From the NCBI RefSeq assembly GCF_932526225.1, contig NC_064041.1, positions 11,328,813 through 11,392,812 of the forward strand: DNA of 64,000 nt. Direction: 5' to 3'. The translations under genes and the position numbers were made by a program. Position 1 is the first letter of the stretch, and each line of letters begins with the position of its first letter. A model generated the notes under the pieces. It was not told the origin of the DNA, searched no databases, and worked only from the letters and a program-made list of their open reading frames with translations. This DNA is from Nematostella vectensis. Taxonomy: Eukaryota > Cnidaria > Anthozoa > Actiniaria > Edwardsiidae. This document shows, piece by piece, positions 36,622 to 48,414 of the stretch.

Positions 36622-38763
36622 TTATAAAGATATTTCAGGAAAAACGCAAGATGTGTATTCTTTCAAGTAGATGATCTGTGATATAGACAATGCTTAAAAA
36701 AAACAATTAATAAAAAAAACATAAAACGCCAAATACGCATCCTAGGGGACCCATGGCGACGCGGAGACCGGAAGAAAGAGGGGGGGGGGGGGGGTAGACG
36801 TCTATTCTTTTGTCTTCACGAGGACTCCCGCTTCCGATCTCCACGTCGACCCGGGTTCCCGAGGATGCCAAATACGTCGCACGAGCTTAGTGTTCTGAAA
36901 ACTTAAGGTCATTTCCCTGAAATAAAGCTTGTTGTTGAATTTCTTTCATAATTTGTCTATTTACTGTTTAGGATATAGAAGTGAAATTATGAAATAAAAA
37001 GAGGGGGTGAATGTTCGTTCACAAACTGTAATGACGCAAACATTTCCCATTTTAGCGCTAGAGAGCTACTTTTTGGTGGATTTTGTGAAAAAGAATAATT
37101 GCAACGTAACCAGCCTCGAGCGATTCGGAGCCGCCATCTTTGATTTTGAGCAAAAATAAAAAACGAGGGAGGGGTCGGGGAAGGATCGATTGAGCAGAGG
37201 CTATTAAATTGATCGCTTTCGAAACTTCAGTACAATTATCCACCACTGTTAAAACAGCTTCGATACACATTTTGTATGTGCTTTCAACATTGTGAAAACC
37301 ACCAAATCCAGTTCCGTCTTTTATTGTAAGATTAACACAGAATTTATTTATAACAGATCGCATATCATTGAGCAAATCTGAAAGCCAATTGTTCGAGTTA
37401 CTTTTTCTAGTTTATTTATTTATTTTTTTTACTGTGTTCGAGATCCTCAAACCAACGCTTCAAGGGAATTCACCATAATCACCGTAGTCTATTTGGCGAT
37501 GCAGGGGGGCGCTATGTTTAGTAATTTTATTAGTTTTTATTAGATTTTTTTTGCTCAAAACAGGAATGAGAAAAATGTCCATAACGGGTGTTCATTGTGA
37601 GTTTTATTTGTCCGAATCACCATTGCTTGTGTAGGTACGGCAATTTAGTGCTGTAAGAGGAGCCATCACCACATATCTTTGCCAAATGTCTTGTCCTTAG
37701 CTTAGAGGTGAGTTTATAGGCCAGGCATCATCATATGTATTGAAATATAAATTAAAGCCACGTTTTCAGATAGTTTAATTGCAATAGTTTAATTTAAAGA
37801 GGTAATTCTCCTTATTGAGCGGAGATATGTGAAAAAACCCTAAGATTCGAAGTATTTGCATAGATGCCAAAGGGAGCAATGAAATTCAATTTTGACGAGA
37901 TTCGAGTCTTTTATGTACTCTATGCGTTGTACCTTACCGACAAATTTCATTCTGTTCCTTCTCGGAATTTTACCTTTTATTCCGATTTAGTTATCATTGA
38001 CGAGAACTATTTTGGAGAACAACTTAAATAGCGGTTTCCTGATGTTGAAAAAAAATACATTCAGTGGTTTATTAAAATATAGAAAGAGGGCAATTTGCTT
38101 TTTTACTAAAGGCACTTTTCTTTAAAACAGCTAGTAATCCCCTAGAAACGCAGCGGTGTTAAATATCCTGTTATCATAGATTTGAAATATGAGATAGGGA
38201 AGAGAGAATTTAAGCTTTTTCACTTAAAGCACTTTACTTATCGGTCGGTCCAAAACGTTATTAGCTGACGTCAGAGATGGCACTTACGTTCGGGAGGAAA
38301 CTGACACAACCGGTTAGAAAGCCTCAGAAAAGAAGAAATTTAGGCACACTCTCCGTGATTTCATTTATATTTTAGCAGGGGGTGCCTTTATGGAAAGCCA
38401 TTTTTTTTAATAAAAAGTCACTAGTCTAAAAAATACTGATTACATCTATGTTCTGATTGTTCTTTGACCACATGGTCAGCGGTGATGACTTGTTTGTCAT
38501 GCGTAATAACATCATGCGATCACTGTGCGTGGGCGATTATACAAAAGGGGAAACGTCAGTGACATATTTTCTATTCACAGTTTGCGAAATACAGCTAGCG
38601 TCTACTTAAAAATTTAGTCATTTTGACTAGAATTCGAGTCAGTGTTCAGTTCGTGACAGGAAAGGATGTGCTAAGAGACTGGTCTCGCGTCCTCGCGGAC
38701 AGTGTTAAACGCGCGAAAAATCTGAGAGAAATTTTTTTTGTTTCACTTCAAGGGAAGTAAAGG
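36622..38763. other. Intergenic stretch upstream of PH-domain gene
   Basis: I see no conserved exon. A possible small inverted-repeat element with a G run lies at 36754-36855 (CGACGCGGAGACCGGAAG versus CTTCCGATCTCCACGTCG). The 100 bases before 38764 should hold the 5' UTR of the PH-domain gene. Confidence 0.35.
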
Positions 38764-39267
38764 ATGAAGTTCGCTGGGATATTGTCGAAACTCGGAGGGC
38801 GCATGGCAATTCCATTTAGCTTTAAGCGAACTATGATTCGTCAGGCAAGAGTAGAAGCGTACTTTGAGCGACATGGCTCTATTAAAGAGGGTTACATGTG
38901 GAAAATGAGGGATGCGAAAATACCCACTTTACATTATTGTGGTCGCTGGAAAAAGAGATACTTGGTCCTAAGTGAAGACAACCTTTGGTTTCTAAAGAAG
39001 AAAGGCGAAAGTTTGTGCACGAAGAAAATTGTCAAGATTTTCGATGTTGTTTCTCTGATGATTGAAGATTTTGCGGGTTTTCGGCAGAAGGCATTTGGTA
39101 TTCGACTTCTTGCGGGCAATAGGGACTCGTTCTTGCTGAAATGCCCAAATGAGGACGAAAGAAATGAATGGATAACTGCTGTCTTGACGGCGAAGTCGGC
39201 GTATCTGATAGGCAGCAAGGGAAATCAAGAATACGAAAAGATGGACGATAATATATTTTTAGTTTAG
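38764..39267 (+). CDS. Intronless PH-domain protein, 167 residues
   Basis: A single open frame from ATG 38764 to TAG encodes 167 residues. Residues about 42-144 form a pleckstrin-homology domain: EGYMWK at the first strand, GRWKKRYLVLSEDNLWFLKK for strands two and three, and the invariant Trp (about W136) in NEWITAVLTA of the C-terminal helix. PH domains bind phosphoinositides or partner proteins at membranes; the basic GRWKKRY loop fits lipid binding. The N-terminal 40 residues are basic and lack a known motif. There is no signal peptide and no second domain, so the protein is a stand-alone PH adaptor of unknown role. AATAAA at 39476 follows by about 210 bases. I cannot name an ortholog. Confidence 0.8.
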   Translation: MKFAGILSKLGGRMAIPFSFKRTMIRQARVEAYFERHGSIKEGYMWKMRDAKIPTLHYCGRWKKRYLVLSEDNLWFLKKKGESLCTKKIVKIFDVVSLMIEDFAGFRQKAFGIRLLAGNRDSFLLKCPNEDERNEWITAVLTAKSAYLIGSKGNQEYEKMDDNIFLV

Positions 39268-39499
39268 GCAAAAGAACCTATGAAAAGACGGGAACAAACT
39301 ATAAAACACCATCAAACAACAAAGTTTAATTAAACATTTATTTGACAAAAATATTTACAGATTGTATGTATTTTTATCGGATTGTAAAACTAATGTCAAA
39401 ACCAGAAGCTGTAAATTCTAATTCTGATTTATACTGAGATTCTGTTCATTTAAAATTTAGAGCTTTTGGCAAGACAATAAACTGATAGCTATTTTCAAT

Positions 39500-40955
39500 A
39501 AAGGTATTCTTTCTAGAATCGATTGTTATCCTTGGTTTATCACTCGAGAAAATCTTCTCACGAGCCTCAATATAGATAACGTGAAAAAATATCACCAATA
39601 TTTTTTACATGGATAGAAAATCTCGAGAAAATAAAAAGAGGTCGGATACAAGGAAAGAAAAATGGTGCCAGGAAAGGATTTCTCTAAGTACAACTCCCAA
39701 CGATATAAGTCCAGTTTTAGATTAGCAATTTAATAAGCAGTCCTTTACAAAAGCAATCATCCATTTCCTGTAAATTGAAAATGCATGAAAAGTCACACTT
39801 GGAAATCTACGAACTTTCACAAGTACAATTATATCCTTTTGTTTTCTATCCTTAACAGCAAGTTTGTGTTTATTTTTTCTAGCTTTCACTCGAACAAGTT
39901 CTAATGAATGAATATAGAAAATAATTAACATGACTTTTGTATCCTTGAAAAGCAAATTTGAACCACGCTAGAATGAGACGGTTCTCAAATTTTATTGATT
40001 TAACAGCTGTCCGCGCTGTCTTGTGTGGGTGATATGTGGTGGGTTTTCTAAATTTGTCTTGATTTGTCACTTGTCCTTCCTCCGGTTTACACAATCCTGT
40101 ATATCAAGTTTGACATCAGCTAGCCCCGCAGATGGTCATGTCGACATTTTGTTCAAGTTTTTTTGACAGTACATCTAAAAGTGTTTTGTTTTATTACCAT
40201 GAAAGTAAGATTTAGCTTCTGTTATGTTATCATAGTAATATTTATATCGCTTCCGTTTTATCCCGAGCAAGGAACAAGGATTGTTTTTTTCTTGAATCTT
40301 TATCTTTGTCTTTCCTTTTTATGTGACTCGCAAATTTTGACTATAATTCAAGATTTTGCAAGCTATTTTGTTTTCATTTTCGTATTTCGCAATTGCAATA
40401 ACTGGGAGGCTTTTAACAAGGTAAATATCCAGTTTTCCTGCTCGCAAAAAAAAAAAATGACATTGGGATTTCACAATATACGCGCGCCCCATTGATTTCA
40501 TGTTTTTTTTTTGTGTGCGTGGGCTGGCATAGAGGTTCGTTTTAAATTAATTATAAAAAGACATTATGCCTATAGAAGAAGAAAAATTACGAAAAAAAGC
40601 TGAAAAAAAAAAGAAAATAGAAGTTACTCGTTCAGAACGAAAAGATAGATTAAACTTTTTCTTCATTTTTTTAATCTTTGAAGTTTTTCACTAAAGATAT
40701 AATAAAATAATAACCCGACACACGAATGGGTGGGAAGTACTTTTAGCAAGCACTTAGTTTAAAACGAGAGTTTTAAAGACAAAATCTGTCCCTTTTTACT
40801 CATGAATAGCGTTTTTAATGGACTGCGACTTTACGGCTAAAGTCGCAAGATAAAGTCAACAGTATAGTCTAAAAATACCCTTATTTCTTACTTATCAAGT
40901 TAATTATATCATACTATGTTTGTCAACTTTAAAGAAACCGCTAAATTCTCTAGAA
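39500..40955. other. Intergenic, no recognisable gene
   Basis: AT-rich sequence with short frames only and no domain resemblance. Runs of A and T, including AAAAAGCTGAAAAAAAAAAG near 40595, dominate the second half. Confidence 0.35.
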
Positions 40956-40956
40956 A

Positions 40957-41372
40957 AATCGATTATGGAAGCGTAAGCAAGCTCGGTTTCTGCATTACTG
41001 TTTGTTATAAAAAATATTTCACGGAGGTGAACACATAAAAAATGGTGCGTACTTGGCGAAGGCGGATAGACTGTGAAATGGTACAGAGGATCACGCATAG
41101 TCGCTTCTAGCGACGAATTTTAAAGAAGTCTCTTCTACAATATTTTGGTTGGCAATAGGCCATTCCAGTAGGCATATTCCATATAAGTTTGCGCGCGCAC
41201 TCGCCATAGAAACTTCCGCCTCCGGGTTAGAGCGCACTCTGTACCATTTCACAGTCTATCCGCCTTCGCCAAGGACGCATCATTTTTTTATGTGTTCATC
41301 TCTGTGAATATTTTTTTATAACAAGCATCAATGCAGAAACCGAGCTCGCTTACGCTTCTATAATTAAGAATT
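40957..41372. mobile_element. Snap-back MITE with arms of about 130 bp
   Basis: The left arm (about 40963-41092) and right arm (about 41228-41366) are reverse complements with scattered mismatches; for example GGCGAAGGCGGATAGACTGT at 41056 pairs with ACAGTCTATCCGCCTTCGCC at 41250. A spacer of about 135 bp separates them. The whole unit would fold into one long hairpin. No target duplication was fixed. Confidence 0.85.
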
Positions 41373-42049
41373 AAATTAACTATATATTAAAAAAACGGTC
41401 TCCCTAATCATAAATTATTAATAATAAAAAAAAATAACTCAAATAATAAAATCACCCATATTCACTTCATAGGAAAGCGTTCTAAGAAGAATCTTAGAAG
41501 ATGCCGATAATGAAGAAGAAGAAAGATAGAGGAAAAGAGAAATGAAGGAAAAAGAAAAAGCCAACTTATTAAAAGCTTTGATATAAAAAAAACAACATAT
41601 AAACAAACAAGAACCCCAAATCAAAGAAGAGCTAAAAAAAAAGGGAGTTATTAGAAAAGAAGAGATTGTCAATAGACAATAAGTTAATGGAAATAATTGG
41701 AAACAAATAAAGTAAATTATTATTTTAAGAAAAGACAAATAAACACATATACGTTATGAAATTCTGAGTATATATTATGAGATTAGCTTTGTCTTAAGTT
41801 ATAAGTTAACCTTATTATGAATATGGAGAAGAAGTGAATGAGAATATGATAAAAAAGAGGACTACTATGTTAAAATCACGGATTGGTCAGAGGAACTTAA
41901 ATAATAATACAGGAACTATATGTGTTGGAAACATAAACCAGTACACAAACAAGTGCACATTACTCAGACTGACAGACAGGGTGCAGTTCTCTCGTATAGC
42001 AGTACACACTATACAAAATAGTGCTTGACAGAGACACTACATAAACAGC

Positions 42050-42292
42050 CTCAACACGAACAAATAGCTGATAGACACTGAAGAGCATTGACATCACTAA
42101 AAAAACAGTAAAATCCCAAGGCACTGCAATTACTGGATAGTAATAGCTCAAAGAGTCATTGCACGTCAACAAGCAAATAGTTGATAGACACCGAAGAGCA
42201 TTGCACATTATTGAATAGTAAAGCCCAAAGGCATTGCATTTACTGGACAGTGATAGCTCAAAAGAGTCATTGCACATCAGCTAGACAGACGG
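42050..42292. repeat. Tandem duplication, unit about 120 bp
   Basis: Two copies of a unit containing TGATAGACACTGAAGAGCATTG, then GCAATTACTGGATAGTAATAGC-like sequence, then AGAGTCATTGCAC. It lies 130 bases downstream of the stop codon of the KCNMB-like gene (minus strand). Confidence 0.8.
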
Positions 42293-42420
42293 TACATTAT
42301 CTTAATTGCAACTTGTAAGATAATTATGACAACAAAAGAAATGAATTACCTACGAGAATACTAAAAAAAGATAACGGCTGCTGTGATGTGACGTCACTCA
42401 ATTCAAGCCTCCCGCTCCGT

Positions 42421-43268
42421 TCAAAGGAAGAGCGGCCTTGGTTCGACTTGGCGTCGACACGTGCAGCATAAACGTCGGGTCGATATACATAACAGAAAAA
42501 AACCCAAAAGAAGTATGAGCATCGGCCAGAACGTAGCGTGAAATATACCCATTGAATGACTATAATTGTTAATCAATACCTCCGAATGCTTTCTGGGATT
42601 GTAGAAGCACGTAATGTTGTCTCCATAGTTACCGGTCTTTGATATAAATGACGTCACAGCTTCGGCGTTGAGTGAAGAGTTTCGCTTACATATTGGGCCG
42701 TAGGTACACTAGAATGTAAAATAAAAAAAATTGTTTTTGAAGCCAGGCTAATCGTCTCCCCGATTCGCAGTATTAAATTAGTATTTAGGGGACCTTAAAT
42801 CTTGTTCGATTTATTCGAGTTATCCTAGTTCCAGTTACCGGGACTTATAATACAAATTCTTTGTGCTGAAATGAAGCTTACCTCTGAATCCAAATCAAAC
42901 ACAGTATTGGATAATTTCGAAGGTATCTTTGAAGAATTTCCTTCCAGTGTAAACTCCACGAAATAATGAACACAGGGGTAGCTCGATTCACAAGTTTTTT
43001 TTCCGCCTGCACAAAAACACGGCTTTGTAGAATCAATGTCCCACGAAAGAATAGTACAGTTAGTTTTTAGAAAGCCTATAGCATCAACAAGCTTGTAGAC
43101 TGCATGGAAGCCAAGGAACAGTGTTAAAATGAATCCAGTGAGCACAAACGCGAGACCGACTGCGGCATACTTTGGCTCAAAACCCAGACGAGAGTTTAGC
43201 GAAATTGGCTCTACTCGCCGGGTTCTTTGAGAAGATTGGCGACGAGTGTAACTTTTAGCAAAGACCAT
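42421..43268 (-). CDS. KCNMB-like BK channel beta subunit
   Basis: Two exons on the minus strand, 42882-43268 and 42421-42708, joined in phase 0 (GAG|GTAAGC ... TTCTAG|TGT), give 224 residues. Topology is that of calcium-activated potassium channel beta subunits: short basic N-tail, one membrane helix at about 35-60, a Cys-rich loop with several N-glycosylation sites, and a second helix at about 190-212. KCNMB-like signatures are NCTILS at the loop start, SSYPCVHYFVEF, CTYGPICKRN, ITCFYNP and the FWPMLIL entry to helix two; human KCNMB4 has close counterparts of each. Beta subunits alter calcium and voltage sensitivity and gating speed of Slo1 at the plasma membrane. The start used is the first in-frame ATG; a GTG-led extension lies two codons upstream. 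Confidence 0.82.
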
Positions 43269-44102
43269 TTCCACAGAGTTTCTAAATCAAGCATAAAAAA
43301 CCTCAATGTTTCTTCAAAACGCCAGAGAGCATTGAAAACATAAAGGCTCCTCAATACGTGATATAGCTATGGAATGAATAAAACAATTGTTTTTGTGAGT
43401 ACAATAGTTTTAATTCGAATGGAAATGAGGTGGAATAACTTCACGAGAAAATAATAACGGCAAGGAAAATGAAAACAACTCATATTTCAGCCACAAGTCA
43501 ATGTCACTTAAATATATATTAGTTCACTTCGAGATTTCGAGTTCGCGAAGACCTTATTTGAAGTTTTAGGTAGCAGAGACCGCACATTTTTCACTCATTC
43601 TTAGTAAACGGGTACCAATGGCCCAAAAAAAAGTTGGAAAATAAAACTTGTTACACTAGTTTGATAAGCAATCAACATTTTGGAGAATTATTTGTCATTC
43701 AAGCTCCCAAAACGACCCATCAATATCTTTAAAGGCAAAAAAGCTACACAAATTTATATATGCCTCGGTAATCAAGCTGAAAAGGAGACTTTTCCATGTC
43801 CATTTCTCAAAAACACACAAATACAAGACCGTTTAACCAGTAAAATAAGCCTTTTTTATTATTTTTGTGGCAGTAGATGAATTTTGTTGAATATAAACAT
43901 CATAGAACACCGTAGACTCGTCTTTATATTGTCACAAATTTTGTTTGATTTAAGAGTTGAATCTATGTTTTCAAAATTATTAAATTGTTCTTCCTTTAAG
44001 TTTTTCTCAATACAAAATTAGAACGTCTTGAAATATACAACTACATTCAATTACTACCATCAATATCAAAATATTAAACGCAATAAAGTTGATTCTGATT
44101 TG

Positions 44103-44459
44103 ATAACGTAAATGACATGTAAAGTAACGTATATGACCTTCTCAGTAGGATACACGATGCAACTCTTAACTTGTAAAATTTTGGTCAAATTTTCGCCTTT
44201 TAGTTATCATTAAAGGTTCTGAACAATAACTTGGTCATATTCATAATTTCTTAAACTTTTGCTACTAGTAACGTAAATGACAGTTTTCACATCCAAACAA
44301 AAAGAATCGTTTAAATGCTTTCAAGCGCTTAACTGTAAATATATATATATATGAAAATACTTGGTTCTACTTACAGGTGATTTTAATTTGATATTTGGTG
44401 CTTCGATTTGATCCATCGTTTTTCTAAAACCTCTATAAAAAACGGTAACGTAAATGACA
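44103..44459 (+). repeat. Left motif cluster: four GTAACGTAAATGACA sites
   Basis: Copies at 44103-44117 (ATAACGTAAATGACA), 44124-44138 (GTAACGTATATGACC), 44268-44282 and 44445-44459 (both exact). All face the same way. They lie between the left end and the 3' end of the transposase gene; likely transposase or host-factor binding sites. Confidence 0.85.
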
Positions 44460-44481
44460 CTAAGGTAGGCGGAAGCGTGCC

Positions 44482-45649
44482 TCAACGAGCTCCAGTTTCC
44501 GTTTTACTACTTCGGGTGGGCGGCTCGATGACACATAAGATCATGTCCCTCTTGATCCAAATAACATCTTCGCGGGCAGGCCATGTGAAGCTGAAAGATT
44601 GAAGGGTAGTGCCACTACGTGACATAAAAGTCACGAGAGCTTCGCCGTCCTCCTGGTCGATCTGCTGTACTTTGCCAACATACCAGTCCCCTTCGTAAGC
44701 GGCAGCGACAAAGTCGTCAACCTTTAGAGCGAGTTCATTGCGTAGACTCAACGCACTGGGTGGAGTGAGCATGGCGGCTTTCCATGCACAATGGCTATCC
44801 TTTGGGCTGGAAAGGCAGTCGGGACAGTAACACAAGGTGACACGAGTGAGAACGGTGTGTCTGTCCACTGCGCATATGGCATGCATTGACATTGTGCCAG
44901 GGACAGTCTGTGTGCCATTGTACTTGTCCAGCCTTGCTGATGCCATTTTGAAGTCATCTGTTGAGTAGTAAATGTAGGTCACACTACTTTGATATTCGGT
45001 GGCCCAAACAAAGAAGCTGTGTGCATCGTCAATAACGACTTTGCCTGACCGCACCGCCTCGTCAGCCATCCGCTTGGCAGCTCCCCCGACACCATCACAG
45101 GGACCTTTTCCGTGCCCCGCTTCAAAATAGTTCCATCTTGCTGGGACTCCGAACTCTTCCTTGTGGTTCGGGCGACTATGGCGAAGATTGTCTTGTTTCT
45201 GTATTGTGATGTGGGACTATCCGTCCAATAGTGTACAATGGCCAGGTCAGGGACAAGATCCTTCAGGTCTTGATTCAGTCTCCCCAAGATGGCATACACG
45301 GCAGCTGCATTATGCGAGAGCTCTTCCGAAACAAAGGCAAAGCTCTTGTGCTCGAGGTCGTCTTTGCCTTCTGCCTTGTAATATACCACTACTGGATGTA
45401 GGGAGACCATAGTGGGGCCATTCCAGTGAGCACTTTGCACTTCCTCGCAAGACTGGCAGTTGTAATTCTCGGCAAAGTCCATTTGAATTACAACATGCCC
45501 AGCTTGGAGGTTGCTTTTCAAACGCCGGTGTTTGGATGCTGGTGTGTAGTATTTTTGCACTCGGATTGACTCATTTTGTTGCCAATTTGAATCTTTCCCT
45601 TTTTTCGTTCTTTGTAGGCGCGTTGAAACTCTGCTCTTGATTTTCCCAT
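44482..45649 (-). pseudogene. DDE-like transposase, frameshifted
   Basis: The minus-strand gene starts at ATG 45649 (MGKSRAEFQ, basic) and ends at TGA 44482, about 390 residues. Two frame shifts break it: one in the A/G-rich stretch at about 45590-45604, the other at about 45163-45172. Acidic residues in a D-D-E arrangement are Asp at 45477-45479 (MDFAENY), Asp at 45219-45221 (TDSPTSQYRNK) and Glu at 45121-45123 (EAGHGKGPCDGVGG), spaced about 86 and 33 residues, which suits an RNase-H-fold transposase. The C-terminus (WYVGKV ... FTWPAREDVIWI) looks like a Tudor/SH3-type barrel. Proteins with the HGKG-DGVGG motif are abundant and mostly unnamed in animal genomes. The catalytic assignment is my inference. 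Confidence 0.7.
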
Positions 45650-45810
45650 TTTGAATGCTTCGAATAAAACAATGATCATAAGATACAGCAATTTTCACAA
45701 AATTACAGAAAACTCATTCTGAAAGCTTTTTTAATTCTAAATAGTGGTCATTTGATCCTTTTTTAAGTAGCACACCAATTGTTAACTAGCGTGCCTCATC
45801 CATAATACTT

Positions 45811-46571
45811 TGTCAATTACGTTACTTTCAATGTCATTTACGTTACCACTGGCAAAAGCATGTGCTGAGCCTCACTATTCTAGATATTAGCTAATGCGTA
45901 TGCATTAGTGCCTTTATCAGTCATTTAGCTTCACACAATACCATAGGCGTGGTATTTTACCTTAATTCTGCTTTTCGAGAAGTGAAAACCAAATTGAGTT
46001 TAAAAGTGAAGATAGAGTTGATACTTCTACCGCGAAGGTCATCGAAGGAAAGACTTGTATTACAGCTTGTTGGGCTTTAACTAAAACGTTAGATATCTTG
46101 GCAATTTAATCCTATACAAATTATCCTTATCTCGCTAGTGTGTGTGCACGTGCGCCCCATTAGACGATAGTACGTAAATTCTATTGTCATTTACGTTACG
46201 GTAACGTAATGTGACACTAGCATTTGTCAAGCTACTGTCTCTTCACGTTTCAACCAAATTAGATTATTATTTTTCTTTAAGATATTACTAAGGTCGCTCT
46301 GCAATGTGACACTGCTAACAAGACCTCCTAAGGTCTTAAAGCTTGGCAGTTATGACCTAGATTGAGTAACGTAAGTGACAGTGCAGTAAAATTATTGCCA
46401 ATTAGCTGGCATGAAGTGATGATTTCTTGAACACTTTGATTTTTATGAACAGTTCTTAATATTGGGTTGGGTCTTTGAGCCTTAAAGTTGTTATAAACAT
46501 GTTTCAGGGCTTCTGTACGGATATACAAGAAATTATATTTCGATTTTTTGTGCCTGGTAACGTAAATGACC
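45811..46571. repeat. Right motif cluster: six GTAACGTAAATGACA sites
   Basis: Reverse-orientation copies at 45811-45825 (one change), 45832-45846 (exact) and 46185-46199 (exact); forward copies at 46201-46216 (with an extra base), 46366-46380 (one change) and 46557-46571 (one change). The pair 46185/46201 forms a head-to-head palindrome. The cluster lies between the transposase start and the right end. Confidence 0.85.
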
Positions 46572-47428
46572 CAAATCCACGTGACACTTGGATCACGGTC
46601 CAGTGTGTTGAGCAAACCAACAACGACAACCGTAACTTTAATTTAGGTGAGTCCTGAAACATGTATCTCCAAATTGTGACACAATTTAGGCAGCAACTAC
46701 AGGCAGAACATCTCAAGTTTTCGGTTTAAACTTTGTTTTTTATTCTTGTGACATATGGTTTTCGTATAGCGTTACATGTTCAGAGGTCAATATTTTGTAA
46801 TATGTCGAACTTTTTACACAGAAAACTTAAAACAAAATCTCCCATAGACCCAAACTCTTCGCAAAATCACACATCTCTCAAGAAATTGCGCCTAAATACA
46901 AAATGTAGAGCTATATATACGTGTGACATCATTGGTACCCGTTAACTAAGAATGAGTGTTTTTCACTCTATCGAGTACCGTAATACATTGTTGTAATTGT
47001 CATGGGCATAATGGCTCGGCGGGGTGGCAACCCTGTGATATGAAATGATAATTGTCAGCATACCTTCAAGTCGCTTATGAAAATAAGTTCGTCTTGCTGT
47101 TATGTAGGCTAAAGCATTTGCGTGTTCGTAGGAGGATAATAAGAGAATAGTACTAGAGAGCGAGGAATTATGGAACTCTAGAGTTTCCATATCCCATATT
47201 AGTGAGCGCAGCAAACGATATTAAGATTGCCTTTACTTCTCCAAGCGTCCATATTATTCTTTTTATCTGTAAAAACGAAAAAAAAAAACATCCACAATTT
47301 ATTCTCAAATTTTAGCAAATATAAGAGAGAATTTTAATTATGAAAGTAAAATAGACCGAAATTGGTCTCCTCCCATTGGAGTCCCTCAAACCAAAATCAA
47401 AATCAAAGTTGTCTGCAGTAAGCCGGAG

Positions 47429-47595
47429 GACAGGAGCGGATCTAGGGGGAGGGTTTAGGGGGTTTAAGCCCCCCCCCTCCCCCTTGGGCTGCCAGAAAGC
47501 CATATGTAAAAAAATAAGCCCTTCCGCCTATGTCACTAAGCCAACCCCCCCCCCCCCCCCCCCCCTTTAGCGAAAGGCTAGATCCGTCCCTGGTA
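47429..47595. mobile_element. Short MITE with G/C homopolymers
   Basis: Inverted ends CAGGAGCGGATCTAG (left) and CTAGATCCGTCCCTG (right) flank G and C runs, including C at 47545-47565. The same CTAGATCCGCCC tail after a C run occurs at 21944-21985, so this is a dispersed family. Confidence 0.65.
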
Positions 47596-48414
47596 GGTAA
47601 AATTAATTCAGACTGTATTTGAATTTGTTTATATTATTCTAAATAACCAAACTTTGTCATTTTTAACGAACGATTTAAACAATTATTAACACTTCAGGTG
47701 CTAATAATATTTTACTTCTCTTAGTAAAATATTCCCTTTTCATCTTTTCCTTTATCATCTTTTCCTCGCAAATATTTTTAACCCCGTTCCTATACGATGG
47801 CTGTGAGAAACTGTCCATTGTTTGTAATTCACAATGCGACGTGCGCTACCGTGAAGGTTGTGCGAAATAAGACAATAAAAGGATGCGAGAAACGTAGTGT
47901 GATTGACATCAACTTCACTAGGCAGCCAGCATGGAAGAAAGAAATACCACAGTAAAAATCTGAACGTAGCCGGCTCTCATTCGGGGTTATTCTGAAATGT
48001 TCTATCTTCAAATATTGGGAGACCTGTGGCGCGCAAAGGCTGAGGTGTACTGGGGCGAGGGTGAGGAAATAAGCCTTGCAGGCCAATCTGCGATTGTAGT
48101 ATGCTTTTTGGCTTACTTTAAAACTTTGTCTTGGTGGCCACGGTAGAGCGCGCGTCGAATGGTTAACTTTCTCATGGGGGCCAAGTTGGTGGCGACTTTG
48201 GAATTGACGCAACACAATTGAAATGGTTCTTACTCAGTCCCTGATCCGAAACAGGAGACCCCTCAGAATTATCTAACATCCTTAAGGCCGAGGGTGGCGG
48301 CCGGGCGGAACCGTGAACGAAAGATGATGATTTCAACAGAAGTCATCGTGATCTCGTGCCATATTATTATAACAGGTTTTCTGGTCGGTAGATAATCAGC
48401 AAATTGATTGGAGG

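Larger units (their letters stand above)
43592..46958 (-). mobile_element. DNA transposon with 29-bp ends and clustered 15-bp motifs
   Basis: Ends 43592-43620 and 46930-46958 are 29-bp inverted repeats with a single mismatch; they start CACTCATTCTTAG. Five T bases flank each tip (43587-43591 and 46959-46963), a possible 5-bp target duplication; because TTTTTCACTC is shared at both junctions, a longer duplication cannot be excluded. The 3367-bp element carries one transposase-like gene on the minus strand and ten copies of GTAACGTAAATGACA or close variants placed on both sides of the gene. The near-identical ends suggest recent movement. It sits 324 bases upstream of the KCNMB-like start codon. 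I cannot assign it to a named superfamily. Confidence 0.85.

Noticed and set aside
43269-43274. Upstream start of the KCNMB-like protein
   Set aside because: The first codon of the longer frame is GTG; the first in-frame ATG is at 43268.
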